The notes below the pieces were generated by a model that was given only the letters and a program-made list of their open reading frames with translations, was not told the origin of the DNA and searched no databases. Below are positions 22,914 through 34,053 of a stretch of 64,000 bases of DNA, one piece after another. Positions within the stretch are counted from its first letter, which is position 1; every line of letters starts with the position of its first letter. The position numbers and the translations under genes are program-made. Source of the stretch: Immersiella caudata (Eukaryota; Ascomycota; Sordariomycetes; Sordariales; Lasiosphaeriaceae); the NCBI GenBank assembly GCA_030512335.1, contig JAULSU010000001.1:1550001-1614000 (forward strand), written 5' to 3'.

Positions 22914-24154
22914 TCACAATGTCAAGTACGCGTGGACCTTGAGCGACGAGGCTTCTGCGACAACCTTCTCGAGGAGGCTGTTGATTTCAGCAGCAGATCT
23001 GTTGTGGCCGCGATAGAGAGGGGCCAGTGAGAGAGCAGCGACCCCCTGAACAAAACCCAGATTGAACCATCGTCCCATGTCCTTAGAGTGAGGGTCATTC
23101 GGCCATCCGCTGAGAGCGAATTTGATGACTTCTTCGCTGATGTCCACAAGGCCGGCATCCTGCATCCGCTGTTTTGTGAGAGTACTGTCGACGCGCAACG
23201 GCCGGTCGAATCCATCCATGGCAGTCATCAGCTCATCCGCCCATTGAACTAGGTATGAGCCAGGAGGTAGTGTTCCGTCGTCGCAGCGAGGCATCCAGTC
23301 AATTTCCACCTGCTCAACCCAGCCGTAGTAAGGTCGAAGATGCCTGGGAAGAAATAATTAATACTGCTCTTTATACGACGGTGAATTAACCACCCACCGA
23401 TGAATCTCTTGATACAACTTCGGCCAGTTTGCAATGCTACCATTGAGTGTACGCATATGGATGAGATCCCATGAGCTGGGCTCAAAATCTTGCCATGGCA
23501 TTTCAATGTCTTTTTGCATGAACTGAATGTTGGGAGGAATACTGCACGAACAGGTCAGCTCCGTGGCGCAGGATCATAAGGGGCTCACTGACAACTCTGG
23601 CTGGATCAAGTTCAAATCCACACCGACATGATGTCCGTTTGGAAAGCGTCTGGAGAGGATCACAGGTCAGCATTTGAGGTGGGACGAGCGAGCAGACACA
23701 TACTCAGCTACTTCAATACCCCATATGCCAGTGCCGCATCCCAAATCCATAATCCGCGGAGACTCGCGATTATGCAAAGGGCTGGAAAAGGGATGGTCGC
23801 GACGCGCCACCATGAAGAACTTGTGAAAAATGTCCAATTTATTCAATTCAGCCTGGGTTGCGGTCAGCTTGACAACCAACCCAACAGCTCCAAATTCTTG
23901 ACAACGAGCTGTGATCAGGATCTCATACCTCATCGATCGGAAACATGTACTTCCCCCTTCGAAACGTGCCATAATATCGCCCATTTTCGTAATACACTTG
24001 AGCGTTGTTGCGGTTCCCATGGGTTGCTGTCGGGTCGCTATATCCCAAGCCCCAAGTCAGTGACACTGTGTTGAAAGCCTAGCCCAAGAGATCCGCGCCC
24101 TGTGAATGAGCAAGCTTACACTTGAGCAGGCTGGTGGCCATCCATTATGGGCAT
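22914..24154 (-). CDS. LaeA-like SAM-dependent methyltransferase, 307 aa
   Basis: Exons are 24154-24120, 24037-23929, 23852-23704, 23649-23593, 23541-23398 and 23343-22914; all five introns (51-82 nt) keep phase and remove every stop. The N-terminal part has YYENGRYYGTFRRGKYMFPI, the YxENGRxYHGYRKGxYxFPxDE-type motif of the LaeA group, then LDIFHKFF. SAM-binding motif I is IMDLGCGTGIWGIEVAE (about residues 82-98), followed by VGVDLNLIQPEFIPPN (motif II/post-I) and SSWDLIHMRTLNGSIANWPK. The C-terminal half has HLRPYYGWVEQVEIDW. LaeA itself is a nuclear regulator of secondary metabolism, but many paralogues methylate small molecules inside biosynthetic clusters. Here no cluster genes are next to it. 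An upstream in-frame ATG (24154) and a second (24145) are both possible starts. Substrate unknown. Confidence 0.88.
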
Positions 24155-27100
24155 TATGCAAGGAAACCACCCGTCTCGGCAGGCACTTCTCGTTCTCAGC
24201 CTCTCCTAAAAGATTTGGTGACAAGTTTACTGTCTGTGGCGCCGAGAGCCTCGGCCCATCCACAACCAGCAATAATAATGCAGGAAAGCGCAGTTGTTCT
24301 AGAGCGGCGAGGTCAGAATGGTGGCATTGACAGGCAACTGCGAAATAAAAACAGGCTGTGTGAAACAGCAGACGAAACGAGCGGGTAGCTCCTCAGAGGT
24401 GCAAGGAGAGCTTATCGCGTGCGCAAAGCAACTGGAGTAAAAATAAAGGAAGAAAGAAAGTTTTGAACGTCACGTCGCGAATGGGGGCCATTACGGGTAT
24501 GAAATAATATGTGTGTATGCGTGCTGCTGGTCGGCATGGCTGGATCGATCCATGTCCCGCAACCGCCGTGCGTGCCCCCCAACCGCTGTGGGTCAGGGAG
24601 TGGGACGTCCCGGGAGATGGCAGCAAGCTGATCTGGGGACCTGGAACGGCAGCGGAGCAGGGCGGTGGGATGGGCGGACGGGACGCGTCGGGTAAAAAGA
24701 AGAGGAAATACACCGATGGATCGGCTGAGGCTGAATGACATTGGAGGCACGGAGTGCCCAGTCGCAGGAGACGCTGTCCAACCCAGCCGCCCAGGCCGGT
24801 AACCAACAAGGTAGGAGGTGTGTAGTGATGGAAAAGGGGTTGGATGGCGGCGAGGCCGCAGTTGATCGCCACTTACCTCACAGGTGTCGCAACGCGAGCA
24901 AGAAGGTTGCGGTGCAAAGCTGACTGACGGCGAGCAATGCAACCCCAGGGCCGACAGTCTCACCGTGAAGTTAAATTGTTGCTCGCCCTTGGAGATTGCG
25001 AGCCAGTTTGATGCCGTCGAGCCAACCCCAAGTGGGTATCGAAGGAGAAGGGGCAGGGCTCCTTTATAACGCCCGACGTCGCAACGCACGTCTGCAGGTA
25101 GCCCTTCAGGGTACCAGGGCACGACTCCCCGTCCGTCCAACCCACAGCTAGACGAAACCTTGGTCTACTGGGCGTGGCTCCGCGCCGGGCCCCGAAATTT
25201 GCCGGCAGAGAGATGCGTCTTGGTTGCTGGAGCTGCACTGTCAGTGCCCAAAGAGGGAGCGAAGTGCGAGTGTAAGAATATGCTGGCGGCGAGGAGGACA
25301 GCAAAGTGTGAAAAGTCGAAGATCTTTAAACGCCAACCCCTGTGCGCAGAGACGAAGTTCCTACTAAGGTCGGGTGGGTAAGGTACTGCAAGAAGATCGG
25401 TAAGGGGCGGGGGCAGTGGGCGCGCAAGATTTCGGGCTTTTCCTCTGCCCCTCAGGTCGTGCCTTCCTAGTGTGGGGTTATCAGTCTATTAAATAGTTGG
25501 TGGGCCCCGAGCTGCATGTAAGGTACTGCCAGCTACGTTTGATGACGAAGTGGTAGGTAGCGGATGTATGCCGGGTGCCAATTTCGATGTGTTCGGCGGA
25601 TTCTTTCGCACTTCAAAGAACACAATGACAGCCAACTTTTGTGGTGGTTCCCCGCGACTAGGGTGGGCAACCAACACCCCGCCAGGGGACCAAAACCACG
25701 CGCTCCCGCCTGCCGCCCGCAGTGCGCATTGGACAGTGGGCTCAACAGTGCTTTTTACTTGGCCCAATTGCCTGGTTTCATTGCACCAGAGTTCAGCAGC
25801 TGCGCACCAAGTTCCCGTCCACTGCCACTTCCCGGCCCGGCATTCCCTGACCACGTCCTCGACCTTCTGTGCCGGCCCAAGACGCACCCACCACCAATAA
25901 AGCCACTGGCGAGTCGTTGCCGCTGTTCATTGCTCAAGGTCACGGTCCGGGTGTGAGGACGAGACGACATTTCAAGAGGTTGGGCTGGCTGACCAACGAC
26001 AGCAGCCTGACCTCTTCATGACAGCACAGCCTCCTCGCCTCGTCGAGCAAAAATCTGCATGCTGAATGCCGCAGTGCCAGCCGGCCAACTCACAACTTAC
26101 TATGCGTCTTTGCCTCGATCCCGTCGTCCAGGGGTTTTCTGCAGTACGGCCCAGGCATTTGCGCCTTGCCCAATCATCCGCGGTCAAAGAGTCTCCGTAT
26201 CACCCCCGAAGGCTTCCTATTGCATTCTGCACTTTGGAAGGGGCATCCCTGAGCCAGGCGAGACAACCAGCCGCGGACAACGCAAGGCCCGGCACCGATG
26301 GTCGAAGTGAATTGTGGGCGACAGCAAAATTGGAAAGGCGATCTCCCCCTGCGAGGACAGCATGCATGCAACCAGAGTGACCGGCAGGCAGGAGCTCCAG
26401 CGGGAGGCGTCCTTGGGCCATGTTTCTTGCAGACACGTACACACACGCAGGGGGATGGATGTACCTGGTCCGCTGTGATGACCTGGCTGAGACTCCCCGG
26501 TCCCGGACGACTCAGAGAAGCTCACTGCTTTCGGATCCAGACTGTCGGGACCATCCAGCAAATCAACACGGGCCGAGCAAAACGCAGCAAATTAATTGCT
26601 ACACCAACGCAGACCGCCAACACCCTCAAAGCACGGCCTCCGGCCTCTTCTGTCACCGACTAGGCAGTTGTGTTATCTTTTTCCGTTCACGTCGCCCTCA
26701 CCCCCGGTTTTATTTCGCGAGGCAGGCAGGCCAAGGTCTCGTCAACAGACCCACCTCACCAAGTCCGGAACAACACAGCGACGTCCTCTTTGTTTTCCAC
26801 AAGCCTTCGGAACCCGCCCCTTGCTGGCGGCGTCTCTGCCACCACCACCCCTCCCGCCCTTGGCCTCGAGCGATCGGGATCGACACCGCGGGACAGCAAC
26901 CACAGGATCGGGCTCAGCACAGCTCAACACACGTCGTCAGCGGAAGGGCAAAGGATCAACAACCTTGTTGAAGGTCCTTCCGTCCGAATGTCTTGACCGC
27001 GCAGCTGACCTGTGGTCCTGCTGGTTGCTCTCTTTCCTTCCCCATTCGTGGATCCGGAAGACCTGCGGGGTGTGAACGCGGCGCGAGACGCCAAGCCACA

Positions 27101-29256
27101 CTCCTCGCATCCTCTCAGGTCGGTTACCACCAGGTCGGGTTCGGCCCCACTAAAAGGTACAGCGCCCCCGTCGAAACCCCCCCTCCTTCCCAGCAAGACA
27201 TTCCTCCGGCTGGCAGAGTGATTCTGCGGGCCTGCAGGTTATCACGCTGTGCTGGATCTGGCTCTGACGAGGTTCCGAGGCACCCCCTCTCTCGCCGAGC
27301 CGGGTCTCCGCTCCCTTGAGCAGACCTGCGGTTGGCGATCGCTGGGCGGCTGGCCCGGAAACATTGTCTCTCGGCCAATCAGGATCACCATCCTTTATGG
27401 GGACACCTCCTGGTGGCTTGCTCCCGGATCCGGGACGAGTGTCAGCCCCGTCAAGGGCTCAAGGGGCCCGTTCTGGCGGCCACGAAGTCGTCGACTCTGC
27501 CGTGAGCCGCCGCGTGCCCAGCCTTTCAGGTCATAATTCCTGGTGCGGAGAACAATTATACGACTTACACTAGCCGACTTCTGACCGCCTTTCTCGTTAC
27601 GCATGCAAACCAGCAACATCCCGGAATGAGTTTGTGTCAGGAAATTGGAACAGCAACGCCCTGCTTCTTCATTGGAGAGAGATGAACAGTGAAAGTGTGA
27701 TCTCCCAGTCCCGGATGCGGTTGTGTGCAAGGTGTTTAGTGTTCCTAGCCAACGCACATTTTCGGCCATCATCGCGAGCAAAACATGGAGGCTTCAGAGT
27801 TTGAAAGGTCAAGGGAGTGGCAAAGTCCGTATTCGCATCGTTACTCCAAAGCCTTCAGGGCATGGCTGAACTCAAACACATCATAACCATGCAGCGCAAC
27901 GCCTGTCTCGGGAACGATAAGCACTGTCCCGTGGAGAGATATTGTTACACACAGGAGCACTCAAGTCTTGACCCCATGTCTCACATACGCTTACCAAGGA
28001 TATGATTTCACTTCGTCATTAGTACTAGGTGCCCGCTAACAGCGCAGGTCTAGGTGCGGAACAACCAACGCAGTCGTCGAGACATTGTTTACTTTTCTTC
28101 TTCTTTTTTTTTATTTTACCAGTCTGACTTACGGTCGCAGTGGTGCGAATTTTCGAAGCGTTTTGTCTCCGCCAAACCCCATACTATTCCGCGGCGTTCG
28201 TGCAGATATCGAAATGCGTGGGCACAGTGCTCGGAGCGGACGGAGACATCCCGTCATGCCCTAGAAAATCTACTGCGCCGGCGGCCCCGAGAACGATTCC
28301 GCTCCAATCGGGTATCTCGGCTTCCAAAGAAGTTTGCTGCCTCGGAGTTGGAAACAGACTATGTGATGAAGGGATGATGAAAGGGGAGGGTTTCACACGA
28401 GGGAGCTCCGAAAGACGGCAACAGCGTCTTGGTCACACTGCTCGGCGCAGCATCTCCCTCGCGGATTCATCTCGACCGTGTATCACCGGCCGGGCGGCAG
28501 AGGCCCGAGTTCAACGTCTCGGTGGGTCACACTGAGGAGAGACAAGTCCGTTACAGAACGGATGTAGAACAGGTCCTCTCGCCATACTGGCTAGCACGGC
28601 GGTACTTTCTCCGTACGACGCCCCTTCGCATCGGAGAGATGGTGAGTTGAACGGCAGTATCGCGATTTGGCATGGCGCGTGAGATGCGAGCTCGAGCGGG
28701 AGAAAAGATGCCGAGCGCGGCACGCGCCGCCAGTGGGGAAGCTGGTGTTTGATTCCACAGGTGCTGTACATGCAAGACCGCCCCGATGTTGGGCGAGGCC
28801 CTGTGAAAGGAAAGTATTCCATCGCGCTTGAGAGGCCAAGTTGACTCTTGTTGATGCCCTTGTTGATGGCGACTGGAGCGTCAACCTACCATGCCATTCT
28901 TTTAGGCACACATCCCGAATCTACAGCACCCAGTTGATGATCTCTATGCATTGATCGGGCATGTCACTTGTAGCATCACCAGTTTTGACGCCTTGGTTCC
29001 TTGATGTTTGGACCGGTTTGAGATACTCAACAGTCTTACTACCATGTTGCAAAGGCGTCGACGAGAGTTGTGCAAATGAGTCTGACGGATAAGCGCGCTG
29101 GTATTTGTTATTCATACAGTCACCGTGACATGCTCCTGTCTCCGATTTGTTTGCGGCCCGCCGTAGTCAACCCACCATGGGACCGCCGAGGTGGGCTGGG
29201 GAGTTCCCCTTCCCGCCCCCTCTGGCATGCCATCCGTGAGAAACTAACTCCCCACG
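24155..29256. other. 5.1 kb gene-free stretch upstream of the LaeA-like gene
   Basis: No supported gene on either strand. Several overlapping frames of 60-240 codons exist (24412-25140 minus; 26420-27319 plus; 28140-28535 plus), but none has a recognisable motif, credible start or codon pattern, and they shadow one another. The left part must hold the promoter of the methyltransferase. A short T-rich tract (TTCTTCTTTTTTTTTATTTT, about 28098-28117) is present. A non-coding RNA could lie here unseen. Confidence 0.4.
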
Positions 29257-30207
29257 CTACGATTGCTTTCCACGTTTCGATCTCCTCGTCGGGGCCGTCT
29301 TGACATTCTCACTCTCTTCCGCCTTCCTCTTCCCCTTCGCCTTCCCCTTCTTCTCCTCTCCCCCCTCAACCTCAGCCTTCCTTTCTCCCCTCGCTCTTCT
29401 CTTCTCCTCCTTCACCTCGGACTTGACCTCCTCCACCTCGGCCTTGACTTTCTCCCCCTTTCCCTTGGCCTCCCCAGCCCCCTCCTTCATCAACACGAAC
29501 GCCACTCTTTCCACATCTACCGCCTTCACATCCAACCGCTCGCAAAGACCCCTCGCCTTCTTGTTTAGCGCCGCATACTCCTTGGCGTTATACTTGATAC
29601 TCCCCTTTACGCCACCCAGGCAAAGCCAGTAGAAGGCCTCGTCCGCGAAGAAGATGGCCTTCTCCGCGTCGTGAATTGCCAATAGCAAAGATGCGGTCGC
29701 CGGCCCGATGCCCTTGAGCTGGGTTAGGATAGTAAGTGCGGCAGATACGTCTGAGTTGGCGCGGTAGGCGGTGATGGCTTTGGCGACGGTGGACTTGACT
29801 GTTTGGGCATCGTTGGAGGATACTAAATTCATGAGGGTGGGGCGGAATGTGCCGTGGCGGCTGGATGGTATTAGATTGATTAATACGAGAGTGAGGCATA
29901 TTAAATGACTGACAGTTTCCATTCAACGAGGATTTTGACTTCATCTAGGGTCATGGGGTCTTTGGATCTGGGGGAGCTGAACTTGGCGATGGCGTCGGTA
30001 TAGCGGTACTCGTCGAGCTCGACGAGGGTCTTTTGGCCTGGTTTGGCTGTAGAGGGGGTTAGAGAGAATGAGGATAGGGGCAGGGGTAGTGGGTTTCGTG
30101 CCTCCTTTGGATGCTGATATGGCTTCGACGCATGATGGGTATCGCTCGAGGTATTCGGTGAATTCATCGGCTGAGATTTCGTCTGGGGATGGGACTGAGC
30201 CGCCCAT
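29257..30207 (-). CDS. Helix-hairpin-helix domain protein with basic tail, 280 aa
   Basis: Exons are 30207-30102, 30046-29914 and 29860-29257. The first intron starts with GC, not GT (GCACGA...CTACAG, 55 nt, branch CTCTAAC); no GT donor gives the right frame, while GC-AG joins KG-A-KPGQKTL in phase. The middle of the protein, about residues 125-145, reads LTQLKGIGPATASLLLAIHD, a helix-hairpin-helix motif like those of DNA glycosylases. AIFFADEAFYWLCLG and IKYNAKEYAAL follow. The C-terminal 90 residues are a Lys/Glu-rich tail ending TAPTRRSKRGKQS, probably a nuclear signal. The catalytic Lys/Asp arrangement of HhH-GPD glycosylases was not identified, so the protein is better described as a nucleic-acid-binding protein than an enzyme. 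It is divergent from the zinc-finger gene. Confidence 0.8.
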
Positions 30208-30984
30208 TGTGACGCTTCCAGTGAGAGAATGGTATGAAGCAGCTGGTATGCGGAGATGGTGATGTACTGGATGCCTTGACTTGGTGATAGTACAATTGGC
30301 GACAACTAGGATCCAGATGTAAAGTGGAGTTCGAGATGGTGTGAAATGGAAAGGAGAAGCCACCCTTCTAAGTCGGGGACTTGCACCTTATGAGTTTAGG
30401 AATCTTGACTTAGGCCTGAATCTACAGACATGCCACATATGTCGGGACAAATTTCTGTGGAAAGTTGATGGCACACCTGAATTGATATCGAGGACGCGGT
30501 CGAGGTCGCTGAGACGCGTTTTGTCCAGGGGCTAAAGTCACTCCGATCAGAGCGTAAGACCGCCCTTTTGACTCTCAAGCCAACACTCCTCAAAATTTCA
30601 GATTTACTCAGAAACTCGGAGTTATCTTCAAAACCAAGATGGATTATAGCGTCCAGGGATCTAACAATCATCAAATTGTTTCAGCTTCAGTTGCGGCCAT
30701 CAGTCTTGACTTCAACGACATCGTTGCATGGAACAGGGTGACTTTCTCTTCGGCTGGAGCCGTCCAAGGATCCGTGCGTTCGTCGGGCCCAGACCCCTGT
30801 CTGCACGAAGTGGCTGAGTGGAGCCCCACCCAATCCTCATCCGAAAGGCGAGAGAAAAGTTGATCCCCCGCGACGACTAAACTTGAGGCCATTCACACCA
30901 ACCGAGCATTTCAACTCCTAGCTCTCTCCGCGACCAAATCCCAACGCCACAAATTTCGACACATACGTCTTTGACTAGCAAAAA
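30208..30984. other. Divergent promoter region
   Basis: About 780 bp between the head-to-head HhH gene and the ZNF706-like gene. The short frames here are without support. Confidence 0.5.
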
Positions 30985-31451
30985 ATGGGCGGCGGCAACG
31001 TATGTTCCCTTTCCCTTACGAGAATCCCCCAGCCGCCGAGCCCCCCGCCGTCGAACCCGCCAGGGAACTGACAACTTTGTCTCACAGGGAGCCAAGGCTG
31101 CGCAGAAGCGCGAGCGCAACGCGAAGAATGCCGGCGGCGCGGCCAAGTCCCAGCTCAAGGTGGTATGTATTCCGCCCCGCGCCAACACACCCGCATTTGT
31201 CTATGGTTGACTGACGCCCATCACAACAGAACGCCAAGGCGATGAATATCCAATGCGACACCTGCAAGGCCACCTTCCTGTCCACCACCCGCGAGAATGC
31301 GTATGTTCCCATATTCTAGACGACCCTTCCGCTATATTTCAGCTAACGCGGCCCCTCCAGTCTGACCGAGCACGCCGTGAACAAGCACAGCAAGACACTC
31401 GTCCAGTGCTTCCCTGGCTTCCAAGCCGCAGCCGCAGCCGCAGCGAAATAA
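30985..31451 (+). CDS. ZNF706/At2g23090-type small zinc-finger protein, 83 aa
   Basis: Four tiny exons: 30985-30999 (MGGGN only), 31088-31162, 31230-31300 and 31361-31451. Joined they give the conserved start MGGGNGAKAAQKRERNAKN, the 4F5/SERF-like basic N-terminus, followed by SQLKVNAKAMNIQCDTCKAT and LTEHAVNKHSKTLVQCFPGF. The zinc site is Cys-x2-Cys with a distal His-x4-His pair (CDTC...HAVNKH). The protein ends in an Ala-rich run. This family occurs across eukaryotes; human ZNF706 is reported as a translation or differentiation regulator and SERF relatives affect protein aggregation, but the fungal role is not established. The first exon of 15 nt would be missed by simple gene finders. Confidence 0.92.
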
Positions 31452-31785
31452 GGGGCTCAAGAACGGAGACCGATCTACGACGGCCAGTGCCGATGATAAC
31501 ATGGAGCCGTCCGTCTCCGGCTTGTACAGAGCTCTTTTGAATGGCCAGGAGTTGTTAGCAAGGGCGGAACGGCAGGGAGGGCAGGACATTGGGGCACCAG
31601 GGACACTTTAATCGCTTGGCAAGCATCAGCGGAAGGCGTAATATCACGAACTTTGATTTGGGCAACATCAATCAAGAAAATATCACCAAACACAAGGGGT
31701 GTCAAAATGGCAGAATGAATAGGTAGGGAAATGCATCCTGCAACTCAGGGTCGCTGTCATCTGGCACGCTCAAACATCTCAACCC
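31452..31785. other. Convergent 3' region
   Basis: About 330 bp between two facing stop codons. No feature noticed. Confidence 0.5.
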
Positions 31786-33382
31786 TCAGTGAGCCTCGAC
31801 CTGCTGCGGAGTAGCTACCACGGGTGTTATCCCTTGCACACCGCCACTCTTATTATTCTCCCTTGCGCGAGCCTGCTCCTCCCTCACACTCGCCAACACA
31901 TCCGGATACCACCTCTCACCCACTGTCGTCCAGTTAGTTAACCAGGCCCAAACGCGCAGAGGCTGGTCCGTCAGATCCAGATCAGGGGAAAACTCACCAT
32001 CAGGATGACTCTTCACCCCTGTGGCAAATATCAGCTTATTATCTTCTTTTTGGGAAACTTTCCATTGTCTCGGGAGCCTCGAGAGCGTTTTGCTCCTGAG
32101 ACAACCGAAAAAGAGACAAAAAGGGGAAGAAAATTGCACCAAATCCCACTTACTATTCCTAAATGTCGCTTCCCCCAAGGTTTTGCTCACACCCCCTTGA
32201 CGAAACGTAAACTCACAATCATCCATCCGATGCCCATACCTCTCAAACACCCTCCTCCTCTGCTCCTTCACATGCTCCGGCACTTTCCCCACCCCAACCG
32301 TCTCGAGCTCCTCAAACTCCGTATCCCTCTTAACCCCCTGAAAGAACGGAATGGAATACCTCGCCCCCTCCCCCGCCTCCGGGGACAACACCCTATGCGT
32401 CGTCGAAGCACAAACCCCCTGCGTCAGCGCCTCCAACGCCTGCCCTATCGCCACCACCAACGTCCCGTCAATCGGTGGACAGTCTACCCACTTCCCCTCC
32501 ATGTTCTGCACCTGCAAACCCCTATGGTGCGACGCTTGCAACAGGTAGCTCGTCAGCATACTATCCTTATGCGGTCCCACACCCTGGTTCCCATCCTTTC
32601 CTCCCTTCCCGAGCTCACCGACGTCGGGGTACTTCACAATCTTGAGCTTGTGCTGCTGGTCTTCGTCAAAGTACTTATCGAAGGCGTCAGCCGGGAGTTC
32701 AATCGCTTCTGCGATCAAGCCGGTGAATTGCAGTGAAATCTTCGCCATCTTGGTCATGTACGACGTGAATACCTCGCGGAAGGTGGGCAGATACTCTGGA
32801 GAGGGCCACTGGTTGGGTGCCACGAGATTGTGACTGTGGTGAGTGTCCCGTCAGTTTTCATCCTAAAGGTGTTTTCTAGGCAACGCAATGTCTCAGGCGC
32901 GCTCAAGCAACGCTCAAGACATCCAACAAAGCCACAAACAACCACACCAGGAGCCATACGGCGGAAGGGGGAGACCCACTGTAGAGGGGCCCCAGGTTCG
33001 GGAAGGGGGTGTTCAGTGGAGAGGTCGATTTGCTCTCGATGGTCTACGGCGCCGGCGGTGACTTCGGCGCTGAGGCGGGAGTAGCCTAGGAAGGAGGGTG
33101 CGTTCTTCATTTCGATTTTCAGCCTGGATGAATGTATCAGCATACCGAAGATATGGACAAAGCAGGGCAAGGAGGATGGTACTTCTCCTCCTCGGGGATA
33201 CCAAAAAAGGCTCTCCCTTCCTTGATAGCACGCTGGAACTCCTCGTTGGAGATTCCCACGTTCTTGAGATACAGGAATCCCACTTCCATGAGGGCATGTC
33301 GAAGATCGGCAAGGAACTGAGGTTTGGTTGCGGGATCCTGTGCAAGAGAGAAGTCGAGGATGGGGACGGATGTGAAGGACAT
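31786..33382 (-). CDS. 2-oxoglutarate/Fe(II)-dependent dioxygenase (isopenicillin N synthase-like), 393 aa
   Basis: A soluble oxygenase of the 2OG-Fe(II)/isopenicillin N synthase superfamily. Exons are 33382-33183, 33123-32980, 32833-32154, 32018-31998 (21 nt) and 31922-31786. The N-terminal DIOX-N part reads MSFTSVPILDFSLAQDPATK and GFLYLKNVGIS. The iron ligands fit His203 and Asp205 (GPHKDSM) and His261 (STTHRVLSP); Arg273 in GARYSIPFF is the 2-oxoglutarate-binding RxS. LHHNLVAPNQWPSPEYLP is typical of fungal members. The last two introns (135 and 75 nt) are multiples of three without stops, so an unspliced transcript would code a longer protein with inserts; homology pattern (FRNRVKSHPDVGERWYPD) favours splicing. 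Substrate is unknown: related enzymes act in secondary metabolism, gibberellin-like and detoxification reactions. Confidence 0.9.
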
Positions 33383-34053
33383 GGTGTCGTGTTTTGTTAT
33401 GCTTCTCAACTAGAGTAAGATGGGACAAGTTGAAGGTTTGGACTGGAGTAGGTTAGCAAAAGATCATGAGATTTGTTGATGAAGCGAAGTGCAATATCTT
33501 GTATGCGGTCGTCACTCACAAGCTCGACTTAGACGGGAACGGAAGTTGTCATGTACAGGGCGTGACGTGCTCGAGATGTGTGTAGGTGTCTGCCCAATGC
33601 AGTATGCCGCCAAGAAAGGGGCCCGCTCATGTGTTCCTCGTGAGAGCTACTAAAGATATACAGCAACTGGGTATTAGACCTCTATCAACAATTTTATCGT
33701 CGAATACCGTTTAACACTCGTCATGGCGCAATCGTTCCATCGGGTGATGCCTCTGCAAGCCCCGCATCACCCCGAGAACTGCGGGGCCGTTGCGGGCCGA
33801 TGCCGCATTCCAGGCAAAGGTGACCCCCTGATTCTCTGTCCCTCCTGGCTGTCCCGGCCCGAGACTCAACTTGATGTACCCCTGATCCGATTCCTGCATA
33901 ACGGGCCTCAGCAAGTCAACGGTGAGATTATACCCACAATATTGTAACTGGTATCGTGCTCCCATTCGGCAAAGTGCCGTCGCAATTATATTGGATCTAA
34001 ACAACTCCTGTCCTTTTCCCAAACCAATGATTATGTTTCGACACCAAGTCTAC
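33383..34053. other. Region between the dioxygenase and UTP17
   Basis: About 670 bp; promoter of the dioxygenase and 3' region of UTP17, both on the minus strand. The short frames (for example 33711-34022 minus) are not supported. Confidence 0.5.

Noticed and set aside
24412..25140. 242-codon minus-strand frame
   Set aside because: Ser/Pro/Leu-rich chance frame opposite other equally open frames; no start context or motif.
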